A stretch of DNA of 64,000 bases from Planctomycetota bacterium (GTDB lineage Bacteria; Planctomycetota; Planctomycetia; Pirellulales; Pirellulaceae), in the NCBI GenBank assembly GCA_016872725.1, contig VGZC01000017.1:1-64000 (forward strand), in the 5' to 3' direction. This document shows, piece by piece, positions 35,483 through 44,266 of this stretch. The notes beneath the pieces were generated by a model, which saw only the letters and a list, made by a program, of their open reading frames with translations, was not told the origin of the DNA and made no database searches. A program made the position numbers and the translations under genes. Position 1 is the stretch's first letter, and each line of letters opens with the position of its first letter.

Positions 35483-36955
35483 ATGGCCAACGAAGATCGA
35501 ATCCGAGAGCTGATCAGCGCGTACGTGGATGACGCGCTGAGCCCGGACGAGCGGGCGTACGTCCAAGACCGTTTGGATCGGGACGTCGAGCTCCGTGATT
35601 ACTGCGGCGAATTGCGGGCGGTCCGGGATGCGATCGCCGAGCTCCCGCGATGGAGTGCGCCGGCGGGATGTGCCGAGTCGATCCTTGAGCGCATTGCCCG
35701 TCTTCCCGCCGAGGTGCATCTGGACAGTCGGACGGAACGCGATGGTGCCGGGATTGGATTGGGATTCGGGGTCGATTCGCGCGACGGGACGAACCGGGCG
35801 AGGTCCTCGACGGCGCCGGCTCGGCGGCGCCGCGTGATCCGCGTCGTGGCGTGGGTGGCGACGGCGGCCGCCGCCGTTCTGGTGGCCGTGCTGGCGTGGC
35901 CCGGCCGAACTCGATCGAAGCCGGGCGAGCCATCAATGGCCGAGCGGTCGGAGCGGGACTCGGCGCCGGGAACGACCGATGGAGACCCGTCATCGGTCGT
36001 GCGCAACGAGTCATCGACGACCGGCGATAACGGCGGTTCGAGTCGTATCGCGCCGGACGGCCGGTCCGCGGTGGGCACTCCGGCGGCTGCCGCCGACGGC
36101 GCTCGGTTCCCGGAGCGTCACTCCGACATCGCGGCGAAAGGGCCTTCCGACAAACCGACCGTCCCCATGCATCCGGTCGCCTCGAACGGCGGCGGAGCCT
36201 CGGGGACGAACCGGGAAGCGCGTTCCCCGGTCGCGCCCCCCGCCGATGCGATGCCGGCCGTTCCGTTCATCGCCATGGTCGTGGACGTCGTACTGACTCA
36301 AGAGGGAATCGACGAGAACATCTTTGAAGACGCGTTGCGGCGGGTCGATATCCCGTGGAAGAACGCGATCGAAGTCGACGCGACGTTCGAGCGATCGATC
36401 TTGGCGCAGCGCGTATTCGGCGCGTTGGGTCCCGAGGACTTGCCGATTCCCGCGGACGGCGCGGACGGCCGGAAGGCGGACCATTTGCAATTGGTCTTCC
36501 TGGTGGCCCGGGGTCGGCAATTCGACAACTTGATTCGGGATATCTATGATCGCCGCGTATCGGGCGACGTGGCCGCCGTTCGGTTGGACATCTCGTTCGG
36601 AACGAACGACAGCGCGTTGTTCTCGCGCATGGAAAAACTCGCGAGGGAGACGCCCGATGTTCCGTCATCCGAAGTCAGCGCGCATCCGGTCGTGATGGCG
36701 GACGCCATGCGTACGCGGCTTCAATCGGCCTTGTTGTCGGCGCGCGCGAAGGACGGTCCCGATCCGGCGCTGCCTGACCCGACGGTTCGGAACGGGGCCG
36801 ACGGTGTTCCCGTCCTTCCCGAGGGCGGCGCGGAATCCGTGCTGGCGATGGAGCGTGAACAGTTCGACGTGCTGGTCGTCCTGCGTTCCGAGTCGACGGC
36901 CCGAGGCCAAGAACCCAAAGAACCCAAAGAACCCAAAGGCTCGACGGGTCGTTAA
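35483..36955 (+). CDS. Probable membrane anti-sigma factor
   Basis: 490 aa from ATG 35483. Residues 1-75 resemble the N-terminal anti-sigma module: ELISAYVDDALSPDERAYVQDRLD and LRDYCGELRAVRDAIAEL, the typical anti-sigma helix pattern, but without the HxxxCxxC zinc motif. One membrane helix is at about 135-155 (VIRVVAWVATAAAAVLVAVLAW). The extracytoplasmic part is low complexity to about 275, then folded (VPFIAMVVDVVLTQEGIDENIFEDALRRVDI and HLQLVFLVARGRQFDNLIRD). Position directly after an ECF sigma gene supports the call. The C-terminus ends in EPKEPKEPKG, encoded by a 9-bp repeat. The signal sensed is unknown. Confidence 0.82.
   Translation: MANEDRIRELISAYVDDALSPDERAYVQDRLDRDVELRDYCGELRAVRDAIAELPRWSAPAGCAESILERIARLPAEVHLDSRTERDGAGIGLGFGVDSRDGTNRARSSTAPARRRRVIRVVAWVATAAAAVLVAVLAWPGRTRSKPGEPSMAERSERDSAPGTTDGDPSSVVRNESSTTGDNGGSSRIAPDGRSAVGTPAAAADGARFPERHSDIAAKGPSDKPTVPMHPVASNGGGASGTNREARSPVAPPADAMPAVPFIAMVVDVVLTQEGIDENIFEDALRRVDIPWKNAIEVDATFERSILAQRVFGALGPEDLPIPADGADGRKADHLQLVFLVARGRQFDNLIRDIYDRRVSGDVAAVRLDISFGTNDSALFSRMEKLARETPDVPSSEVSAHPVVMADAMRTRLQSALLSARAKDGPDPALPDPTVRNGADGVPVLPEGGAESVLAMEREQFDVLVVLRSESTARGQEPKEPKEPKGSTGR
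36911..36938. repeat. 9-bp in-frame repeat at the anti-sigma 3' end
   Basis: Three copies of GAACCCAAA encode Glu-Pro-Lys near the C-terminus of the anti-sigma factor. They sit about 20 bp before its stop codon. Confidence 0.85.
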
Positions 36956-37199
36956 GTCCGCTGCAATCGTCGTGGGCGGCGATCCGCGGCGTCCACATTG
37001 GGCGACGCGCGGGGCGTTGCACCTCTCTTGGGCCGAATCCGGCCCGTTCGTGAGCTAGGTTTCGATTGGAACTCCTCCGCGGATCGCTCGGGCGATCGGC
37101 CTGTCTTCAGCTCATGACATCCCATGTCCCTCGACCGACTCGGGCGTTTGCCGCGGGCCGTCGAGCATTTCGGGCCAATGGGCCCAAGGAACGCATTCG

Positions 37200-37700
37200 A
37201 TGCGAGCGGAACCGGTTTGCACCCTGGTTGTGGCCGTCTTTCTTGGTCTCATGGGTCTGACGAGCGTCGCCGGATGTTCCGGGCGGCGTGGTCCCGATCC
37301 GAACGGGACCGTTGAAGTGGGTACGGCGGGCCATCCGGAACCGTCGGCCGAGCCTTCGGAGGGGGCGGGTCGCAAGGCGCTTCCACGGCTGCCGATGCCG
37401 GGCGACGACGGCATGCCGATGCCTCCGGGCGCGCCGGCGATGGACTCGAGTTCACGCCCCGTGATGCCGCCGCTTCCCGTGTTGCCCGGCGTGAAGGATG
37501 CGCCGGTCCTACCCGCGCCGCCGAGTCCGCCGGGCGCGGACGGAACAAGCGGTGACCTCGTGCTTCCGGTGCTCCCCGAGCCGCCGCGCGTTCCCGAGCT
37601 TGGGGCAAGCGCCGGCGAGCGTTCCGGACCGTCGGCGTCGAGCCGCCCCGACGCGTCGACGGAGGCCGTCGGCGAATTCCGTGACGTACCGCTCGAGTGA
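37200..37700 (+). CDS. Proline-rich lipoprotein
   Basis: 166 aa, ATG 37200 with AAGGAA about 9 nt upstream. The leader VCTLVVAVFLGLMGLTSVAGC ends in a lipobox-like SVAGC, so the mature protein probably starts with an acylated Cys at about residue 26. The rest is low complexity, rich in Pro, Ala, Gly and Met (LPMPGDDGMPMPPGAPAM; LPVLPGVKDAPVLPAPPSPP). No conserved domain was recognised. It is 95 bp upstream of the giant beta-helix protein on the same strand, which may indicate a common surface role. Confidence 0.7.
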   Translation: MRAEPVCTLVVAVFLGLMGLTSVAGCSGRRGPDPNGTVEVGTAGHPEPSAEPSEGAGRKALPRLPMPGDDGMPMPPGAPAMDSSSRPVMPPLPVLPGVKDAPVLPAPPSPPGADGTSGDLVLPVLPEPPRVPELGASAGERSGPSASSRPDASTEAVGEFRDVPLE

Positions 37701-37795
37701 GCCGGTGCGTCTTGCGCCGACGCACGAACGGGACGGCGCCGGCCGTCCGTTCGTTCGACCTCCTTCCACACGACCTTCCAATCGAGGCCCGATCG

Positions 37796-40700
37796 ATGCG
37801 CTCCACGCTCAAAACACGGCACCGCTTGGCGCTCACCGCCGCGGCCTGGATCCTCCTCGCCGGTTATGGAGCCTCGGAGGCCCGAACGGCCGAGTACTAC
37901 GTCCGAAAGTCGGGCGACGACGGGAACTCCGGCGCCAACGCGAAGAACGCATGGCGCACGATCGACAAGGCGCGCCGCGCGATGGGGCCCGGCGATGTGG
38001 TCTATGTGGGAGCGGGCGTTTACGAGGAGACGGTCTACCCGCGCCGTTCGGGAGACGAGCACAGCCCGATCCGCTACGTCGCCGACACGACAGGAAAAGA
38101 GACGGGTGATGCCGGCGCCGTCGTGCTCGCCCCCAAGAACAACTGGTCGTTCCACCTTTCGGACGCGGCGCACACGCGGATCGAGGGATTCACGTTCGAC
38201 ACGCCGACGTCGGCGATCAACTACGGCGTGTACGCGTATCGGTCCGACGGAGCCGTGGCGGCGAAATGCACGTTCAACGCGGGCGTGTACTTCGGATTGT
38301 ACCTGCACGACTCGGACGCGTTGATCGACGAGTCCCAATTCGATGGAATCCGGTCGCACGCGATCGTCGTCTATGACGCCGATGTGCGGATCGAGTCCAG
38401 CGGGATCGTCCGGTGCGGTTCGTACGCCGTTTATAACTGGGCGCCCGCGACCGACGACCCCAGCCGGACCATCACCCTCAAGGACTGCGCGATCACCGAG
38501 AACTACGGCGGCCCGCTCGTCTACTACGGCAAGCTCGTGCTCGACCGGACGACGATCGAGAAGAACACGTACTGGGGCGCGGCCGTGCCGTACGGCGAAA
38601 TCGAGTTCCGGCATCAAACCAAGGGGATCACGAACAACGGGTACGGGCTCTATATCGCGGGAACGGCCGGAAACCGCAAGCGGACACTCCGCGACTTCGA
38701 TCTGTCGAACAACGGGGCGTACGGACTCTACGCCGTGAACTGCGACGTCGTCCTTCAGGACTGCGCGATTACGGGTATGAAGAGCTGGGCGGTCGCGATG
38801 GTCTACTCGTCGCTTCGGCTCAAGAACAGCCCGATCCGGGGCAACGCGCATGGACTGCTCGTCTACAGCCACAAGGACTATCCGGATCCGGAAATCCGAA
38901 ACGTCGACATCGAGGAGAACGGAGGAACGGCCTTCTACCATTACTCCCACCCCGGTTCCAATTCGATCGTCCACATCGATACGATGCGCATCCGAAAGAA
39001 CAACGGTTGGGCCATGCAGTCGTATTACGGGAGTGTGGATGCGAAAAAAGTCGACGTGTCGGACAGCGCGTACGGCCTCTATCTGATCCATGACCCGAAG
39101 CAGGGCCCGACGGTCACGTTCGCATTCCGCTCGCTCGCCGTGCGCAACATCACAAACTGGCACGGATTGTACGCGCAGTACGCAAACGTCGACCTGCGCG
39201 ACAGTGAATTCCGCGACTCGAACTACTACGGCGCGCTCGTCTATTACGGCAAACTGCGGGCCAACCGGTGCGTCTTCGATTCACTCGGCAAGTCCTCGGG
39301 TTACGCCGTCTATCATTACAACGACAAGCCGATTTCCTCGTCGAGCCCCACGGCGAGACTCACCGATTGCGTGTTTTCGAACGGCTACGGAGGCCCGTAC
39401 ACGCACCAGACGCGGATGACGCTGACCCGGTGCACGACGACCGGACACCGCTATTGGGGCGCGGTCTGCAACTACGGCGAGCTCAATTTGCGCGATCAGC
39501 CGCTCGCCATCAATGGCAACGGATACGGGCTCTATGTCGCGGGCAACGGGCTTTCCACGGCGAGGAGTTTCAAGGGATGGGACTTCTCGGGCAACGGAAA
39601 CTACGGCATTTACGGCGCGGACTGCAATCTCGAACTCGCCGACTGCAAGATCGAGAAGATGACCGGATGGGCGGTCGGTCTGAACGCCGCGACGCTCAAG
39701 ACGTCGAACTCGCCGATCCAGAACAACTATCGAGGCATCGCCGTCGGCGGCAGCGGCGCGTCGGCGATCGCTCCGTCGCTGACCGACCTTGTCGTGCGGG
39801 ACAACCAGGACATCGCCGTCTATCACGCGACGAACCACCTCAACCCCGCCAAACTGACGCTCACGAACTGCGCGATGCGGAACAACGGCGGCTGGTCGCT
39901 CCTTTCGTACTACTCCGACGTGGACCTTCGAAAGTGCTCGGTCGAGGACACGCCGTACGGGCTCTACCTGTACCGCGACGAGGCGCACACGGGGCTCGGG
40001 AAATGCGCGATCGAGGACACGACGATCCGGAACATCACGAAATGGCACGCCGTCTATGCGCCGGCGTCTTCGCTCGCCATGCGGCGATGCCGCGTCGAGG
40101 ACGTCGTCAACTACGGGGTGCTGAGCTACTACGGCGACTGCCTGATCGAGGACTGCCTGTTGCAGCGCATTGGGACGAGCGGCGGCTACGCGGTCTACCA
40201 CCACGACAACAACGCCGAACCGAAGGACCGGGGCACGCTGACCGTCCGCAACAGCGCCGTTCTCGACAGCTACGGCGGCCCCTACGCCTCGCAGTCGAAC
40301 CTCGTCCTGGACAACTCGACGATCGAGCGCAGCAAGTACTGGGCCCTGGTGAGCAACTACGGCGACTTGAAGCTCGTCAATCAGAAGCACGAGATCCACA
40401 ACAACGGCTACGGGATCTACGTCGCGGGCAATACGTCGGAGAAGGGGCGCGTCCTCGAGGGCTGGGACCTGTCGGATAACGGGGCCTATGGCGTCTATGC
40501 GGCCGATTGCGACCTGAAGCTGATCGATTGCAAGCTCGACAGGATGACGAGCTGGGCCGCGTGCATCGCGTATGGGACATTCGAGGCCGTGAACTCGCCG
40601 ATCCGCTCGAGCGGCTACGGCCTCCTGGCCTACAGCAGCTCCACGGCCGCGAAGAAGACGCAGGTCACCGGCGCCGTCGTCGAGAACTGCACGGGGTACG

Positions 40701-43216
40701 GCATCTACCACTACTCCCAACCGGCGACTCCGACGACGGCCGTCTTCACCAAGTGCGATGTGCGCGACAACGGAAGTTATTCGATGCTGTCCTACTACGG
40801 GCAGCTCGACTTGTCGCACTCGAAGTTCACCGGCAACCGATACGGATTGTACCTGTATCGCGACCCCAAATACGGCGGCGCGCAGTCGCACACGATCCAT
40901 GACGTCACGGTGGGACCGATCCCCGAATGGCACGGGATCTACTCCTACCACGGCGGTTTGAACCTCGAACGGGTTACCGTCGATCGGTGCCGCCACTACG
41001 GCGTGCTCGCGTACTACGCCAACGTCACGGCCGCCGATTCGGTTCTCACGAACAACTCGGGCGGATACGCGGCCTATCTCTACGACGATTCCAAGAAGGC
41101 GTGGGACGATCGCGCGCGGCTCACGGTCAAGGACTGCCTGATCACCGGGAACTACGGAGGCCCGTACGCCAACGGATGCCATCTGACGATCGACCACTGC
41201 GCGATCGAGAAGAACACCTATTGGGGTGTCGTCTGTTCCTACGGGGACCTCGACATCCGGAACCAGGCGAAGGCCGTCAACAATAACGGATATGGACTGT
41301 ACCTCGCCGGAAACACACCCAAGGGGAACCGCGTATTGAGCGGATTCGACGTATCGAGCAACGGCAGCTACGGTATCTACGCGACCGACTGCGATCTGAC
41401 GCTCGAGGATTGCAAGGTCGAACAGATGACCGGTTGGGGCGCGGCGCTCGTCTACGGCAACCTGACGCTCGTGAATACGCCGATCCGGAAGAACGGCAAC
41501 GGGCTCTTGGTCTATTCCCGCGCCGATCGAGGGCCCGTCCGGGTGGACGGCCTCGAATCGTACGAGAATGCGGGTACGGGCCTGTACCATTCGTCGCACT
41601 GGCCCGCGCCGGGAACGCTGACGGTCAACGGCGCGTCGGTGATGAACAACCGAGGCTGGGGGTTCCTGAGCTACTACGGCGACGTCGTTTGCAACGGGTC
41701 CACGTTCTCCGACAACGTCTACGGTATCCAGGTCTATCGGCATCCCAACTACGGCGGGATCGGCAACCACACGTTCACCGACGTGACCGTCCGGAACACG
41801 AAGTCGTGGCACGGGCTCTACTCGCCCTGGGGCAACCTGCGGCTCAACGGATGCAAGATCCTCGACAACAACAACTATGGCGTACTTTGCTACTACGCGT
41901 CCTGCGTCGCGGACGGCTGCGCGTTCGTCGGCAACGGCAGGAGTTCCGGCTACGCGATCTATAACTACGAGTCGAACACGGACCAGGCGAAATGGCCGAG
42001 CATGACGCTCGCGAATTGCGAAATCACCGGCAACTACGGGGGGCCATACGGCTATCAGAGCCGCATGACGATCGACAACTGCAAGATCGAACAGAACAAG
42101 TACTGGGCGCTGATCTGCCAGTACGGCGACTTCGCGTTCCAGAACCAGGAGAAGGCGGTCCACAACAACGGATACGGAATCTACCTCGCGGGCAACAACT
42201 CGAAGGACGGCCGCGTCCTGAAGGGCTGGGATCTTTCGGACAACGGCGCGTACGGCGTCTATGGGGTCAACTGCGATCTGGTGCTCGAGGAGTGCAAGCT
42301 GGAACGGATGAAGAGCTGGGCGGTCGGTTTGAACGGGTCGACGCTCCGGACAAAAGGCACGACGATCGCGAACAACGCGCATGGCATCTACGCCTACAGC
42401 AGGCAGGGTATTCCGTCTCCCTCGCTGACCGACGTCCAGGTCGTCAACACGGCGGGATACGCCCTCTATCACTCGTCCGACTCCGCGGCTCCCGGTAAAC
42501 TGACGATCCGCAACACGCGGGTCGAAAACAGCGGTTCGTACGGGCTGGTCAACTACTACGGCGAACTGGACGCCGCCGACTTCACCGTGATCGGCAATCC
42601 GGCGTCCTCGGTGCACGGGCTCTATAGCTACCGTTCACCGAAATTCACGATCGATCGGACGCGGGTCGTCAACCATAGAAATTGGGGATTCCTGAGTTAC
42701 GGCAACAACGTCACGGCCCGCAATTCGATCCTGGGCAATAACGCGTACGGACTCTACCTCTACAATTACACCGACCGGCCGACGACCGCCTCGATCGTGA
42801 ACTGCACACTCGGCAACAACACGACCTACGGCGTGATCCAGTACAACGGTGTTTCGACGGTCGTGAACAACGTACTGTCGTCGGGCGCGCAAGGTTCGTA
42901 CGGACTGTACGTCTCGGGCGGGACCATGAACCACGATTACAACGCGCTGCACGGCTACGGCACACCGTTCCAAGGAACGGGCGCGGCGTCGCACGAGGTT
43001 CTCGGCCATCCGAGATTCACCGACCCGACCGCGAACGATTTCACGCTGCAAGGATCGTCGGTGGCCATCAATCGAGGCGTCGATCTGCCGGGCGACGTCG
43101 ATTACGACATCCTCGGATTCAAGCGTCCGCAATACGGCAAATGGGAGATCGGCGCGTTCGAGTACACGAAGCCGACCGACAGCGCGCACATCGTGAAGTG
43201 GACCGAGGTGAAATAG
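37796..43216 (+). CDS. Giant secreted right-handed beta-helix protein with five long repeats
   Basis: 1806 aa from ATG 37796, with a leader (RLALTAAAWILLAGYGASEA). Residues about 32-80 match the DUF1565-like start of many beta-helix proteins (YYVRKSGDDGNSG, WRTIDKARRAMGPGDVVYVGAGVYEE). The rest is a parallel beta-helix with short NosD-like rungs (NNGAYGLY, LQDCAI, NSPIRGNAHGLLVYS). Five long repeats of about 294 residues each contain a landmark like NNGYGLYIAG, then GWDLSDNGAYGVY and DCDLxLxDCK. Landmarks are near 38629, 39510, 40397, 41279 and 42162. The C-terminus has the end motif FKRPQYGKWEIGAFEY typical of cell-surface beta-helix proteins. A polysaccharide-binding or lyase-like surface role is possible; no catalytic site is known. 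Confidence 0.88.
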   Translation: MRSTLKTRHRLALTAAAWILLAGYGASEARTAEYYVRKSGDDGNSGANAKNAWRTIDKARRAMGPGDVVYVGAGVYEETVYPRRSGDEHSPIRYVADTTGKETGDAGAVVLAPKNNWSFHLSDAAHTRIEGFTFDTPTSAINYGVYAYRSDGAVAAKCTFNAGVYFGLYLHDSDALIDESQFDGIRSHAIVVYDADVRIESSGIVRCGSYAVYNWAPATDDPSRTITLKDCAITENYGGPLVYYGKLVLDRTTIEKNTYWGAAVPYGEIEFRHQTKGITNNGYGLYIAGTAGNRKRTLRDFDLSNNGAYGLYAVNCDVVLQDCAITGMKSWAVAMVYSSLRLKNSPIRGNAHGLLVYSHKDYPDPEIRNVDIEENGGTAFYHYSHPGSNSIVHIDTMRIRKNNGWAMQSYYGSVDAKKVDVSDSAYGLYLIHDPKQGPTVTFAFRSLAVRNITNWHGLYAQYANVDLRDSEFRDSNYYGALVYYGKLRANRCVFDSLGKSSGYAVYHYNDKPISSSSPTARLTDCVFSNGYGGPYTHQTRMTLTRCTTTGHRYWGAVCNYGELNLRDQPLAINGNGYGLYVAGNGLSTARSFKGWDFSGNGNYGIYGADCNLELADCKIEKMTGWAVGLNAATLKTSNSPIQNNYRGIAVGGSGASAIAPSLTDLVVRDNQDIAVYHATNHLNPAKLTLTNCAMRNNGGWSLLSYYSDVDLRKCSVEDTPYGLYLYRDEAHTGLGKCAIEDTTIRNITKWHAVYAPASSLAMRRCRVEDVVNYGVLSYYGDCLIEDCLLQRIGTSGGYAVYHHDNNAEPKDRGTLTVRNSAVLDSYGGPYASQSNLVLDNSTIERSKYWALVSNYGDLKLVNQKHEIHNNGYGIYVAGNTSEKGRVLEGWDLSDNGAYGVYAADCDLKLIDCKLDRMTSWAACIAYGTFEAVNSPIRSSGYGLLAYSSSTAAKKTQVTGAVVENCTGYGIYHYSQPATPTTAVFTKCDVRDNGSYSMLSYYGQLDLSHSKFTGNRYGLYLYRDPKYGGAQSHTIHDVTVGPIPEWHGIYSYHGGLNLERVTVDRCRHYGVLAYYANVTAADSVLTNNSGGYAAYLYDDSKKAWDDRARLTVKDCLITGNYGGPYANGCHLTIDHCAIEKNTYWGVVCSYGDLDIRNQAKAVNNNGYGLYLAGNTPKGNRVLSGFDVSSNGSYGIYATDCDLTLEDCKVEQMTGWGAALVYGNLTLVNTPIRKNGNGLLVYSRADRGPVRVDGLESYENAGTGLYHSSHWPAPGTLTVNGASVMNNRGWGFLSYYGDVVCNGSTFSDNVYGIQVYRHPNYGGIGNHTFTDVTVRNTKSWHGLYSPWGNLRLNGCKILDNNNYGVLCYYASCVADGCAFVGNGRSSGYAIYNYESNTDQAKWPSMTLANCEITGNYGGPYGYQSRMTIDNCKIEQNKYWALICQYGDFAFQNQEKAVHNNGYGIYLAGNNSKDGRVLKGWDLSDNGAYGVYGVNCDLVLEECKLERMKSWAVGLNGSTLRTKGTTIANNAHGIYAYSRQGIPSPSLTDVQVVNTAGYALYHSSDSAAPGKLTIRNTRVENSGSYGLVNYYGELDAADFTVIGNPASSVHGLYSYRSPKFTIDRTRVVNHRNWGFLSYGNNVTARNSILGNNAYGLYLYNYTDRPTTASIVNCTLGNNTTYGVIQYNGVSTVVNNVLSSGAQGSYGLYVSGGTMNHDYNALHGYGTPFQGTGAASHEVLGHPRFTDPTANDFTLQGSSVAINRGVDLPGDVDYDILGFKRPQYGKWEIGAFEYTKPTDSAHIVKWTEVK
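38320..42800. repeat. Five tandem 882-bp coding repeats of the beta-helix gene
   Basis: The landmark motif recurs near 38629, 39510, 40397, 41279 and 42162, giving spacings of 881, 887, 882 and 883 bp. Limits of the whole block are approximate. Copies are clearly diverged at the DNA level but share the order of rungs. Confidence 0.85.
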
Positions 43217-43405
43217 GCGCGGCGGACCGGCGGCATGTCACGAGCGCGTGCTCGGTGGTTTCGTTTCGCGGAACCGCACGGTACGATTCGCTCCGTACGC
43301 CGCCGGAATCCGTTCGAACGCGGGGGCGCCGCGGGGCGACGGACGGTTGTGGAGGTCCGGAGGGCTCGGACCCGACGGAGGCCTTGCGCGCGTGGAGCGC
43401 ATCGG

Positions 43406-44206
43406 ATGCGAATCGACGTCTGGTACATGACGACCGGCGACGCGCCGGACGGGATTCGCCTCGACGGGCTCCGTGCGATCCTCGACGCGGGCGAGTTGGA
43501 GCACGAACGGCGGTATCGGCTCGAAAGGCTCCGCAAACAGCACGTCGTCACCCGGGCCCTCGTCCGCTCGGCCCTCGAACGGCTCACGGGCGACGCGGCC
43601 GAGTCGTTTCGATTCGTGGTCGGCCCATACGGCAAGCCGCGTCTTGTGGACGAAGACCGCTATCCGTGGCGATTCAGCCTCTCGCACGCCGACGGCGCGG
43701 TCCTGTGCGCCGTCGCCGATCGGATCGACCTGGGAGCCGACCTCGAACGCCTCGACCGGCGCGTCAATCTCGACATCGCCGAACGGTATTTCACAAAGCG
43801 CGAGATCGCCCAGATCCACGCGGCTCCCGAAGCCGACCGTCCCCGACGGTTTCTGGATTTCTGGACGCTCAAGGAAGCCTTCCTGAAGGCGATGGGCACG
43901 GGGCTCGCGACGCCCCTTTCCCGATTCACGTTTGGAATCGACTCGCCGCCGCCGGATCGCGCGGACCCCCAATGTCCTCCGATCGCGCCACGATTGGAAT
44001 GGGTCGCGCCCGAGTTGGGAACGGCCGCCGAGTGGCGGTGTCGTTCGTTCACCATCGACGGCGATTATGTCGGCGCTGTGGTCGCCCGCGCTCCCGACGC
44101 ATCCGAAATCGAATTGACGATCCGTTCCTGTCGACCGATCGGGGATCGGATCCTGCCGAGCGACACGTCCGCGCCGTTACCCACGAAGGCGCATCGGTCG
44201 GAATGA
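43406..44206 (+). CDS. 4'-phosphopantetheinyl transferase, Sfp type
   Basis: 266 aa from ATG 43406, with GGAG about 8 nt upstream. The three Sfp-family motifs are present: FSLSHADGAVLCAVA near residue 90, DLGADLERLDRRV near 110 (the Mg-binding GxDxE-type site), and DFWTLKEAFLKAMGTGL near 150 (WxxKEAxxK). Length is slightly above the usual 220-250 aa because of a short C-terminal extension. It transfers the phosphopantetheine arm from CoA to carrier-protein serines. Sfp types often serve specialised ACPs, so the ACP at 13505 is a natural candidate substrate although the genes are 26 kb apart. Confidence 0.93.
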   Translation: MRIDVWYMTTGDAPDGIRLDGLRAILDAGELEHERRYRLERLRKQHVVTRALVRSALERLTGDAAESFRFVVGPYGKPRLVDEDRYPWRFSLSHADGAVLCAVADRIDLGADLERLDRRVNLDIAERYFTKREIAQIHAAPEADRPRRFLDFWTLKEAFLKAMGTGLATPLSRFTFGIDSPPPDRADPQCPPIAPRLEWVAPELGTAAEWRCRSFTIDGDYVGAVVARAPDASEIELTIRSCRPIGDRILPSDTSAPLPTKAHRSE

Positions 44207-44234
44207 ACAGTACGCGGTGCGGCGAGCTTCCTTT

Positions 44235-44263
44235 CGTGGGGCGAGCCGGGAGCTTGCCCCACG
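44235..44263. repeat. Palindromic REP-like unit between convergent genes
   Basis: Arms CGTGGGGC (44235-44242) and GCCCCACG (44256-44263) enclose the core GAGCCGGGAGCTT. The unit lies between the phosphopantetheinyl transferase and the haem/FGE gene stop codons. It resembles the two units found inside that gene. It could also act as a bidirectional transcription stop. Confidence 0.82.
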
Positions 44264-44266
44264 GGT

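Noticed and set aside
39281-42616. A 1111-codon open frame on the minus strand
   Set aside because: It lies opposite the beta-helix gene, whose repeats and leader are unmistakable. The antisense frame is open because of codon composition in GC-rich DNA and its translation lacks any domain pattern.
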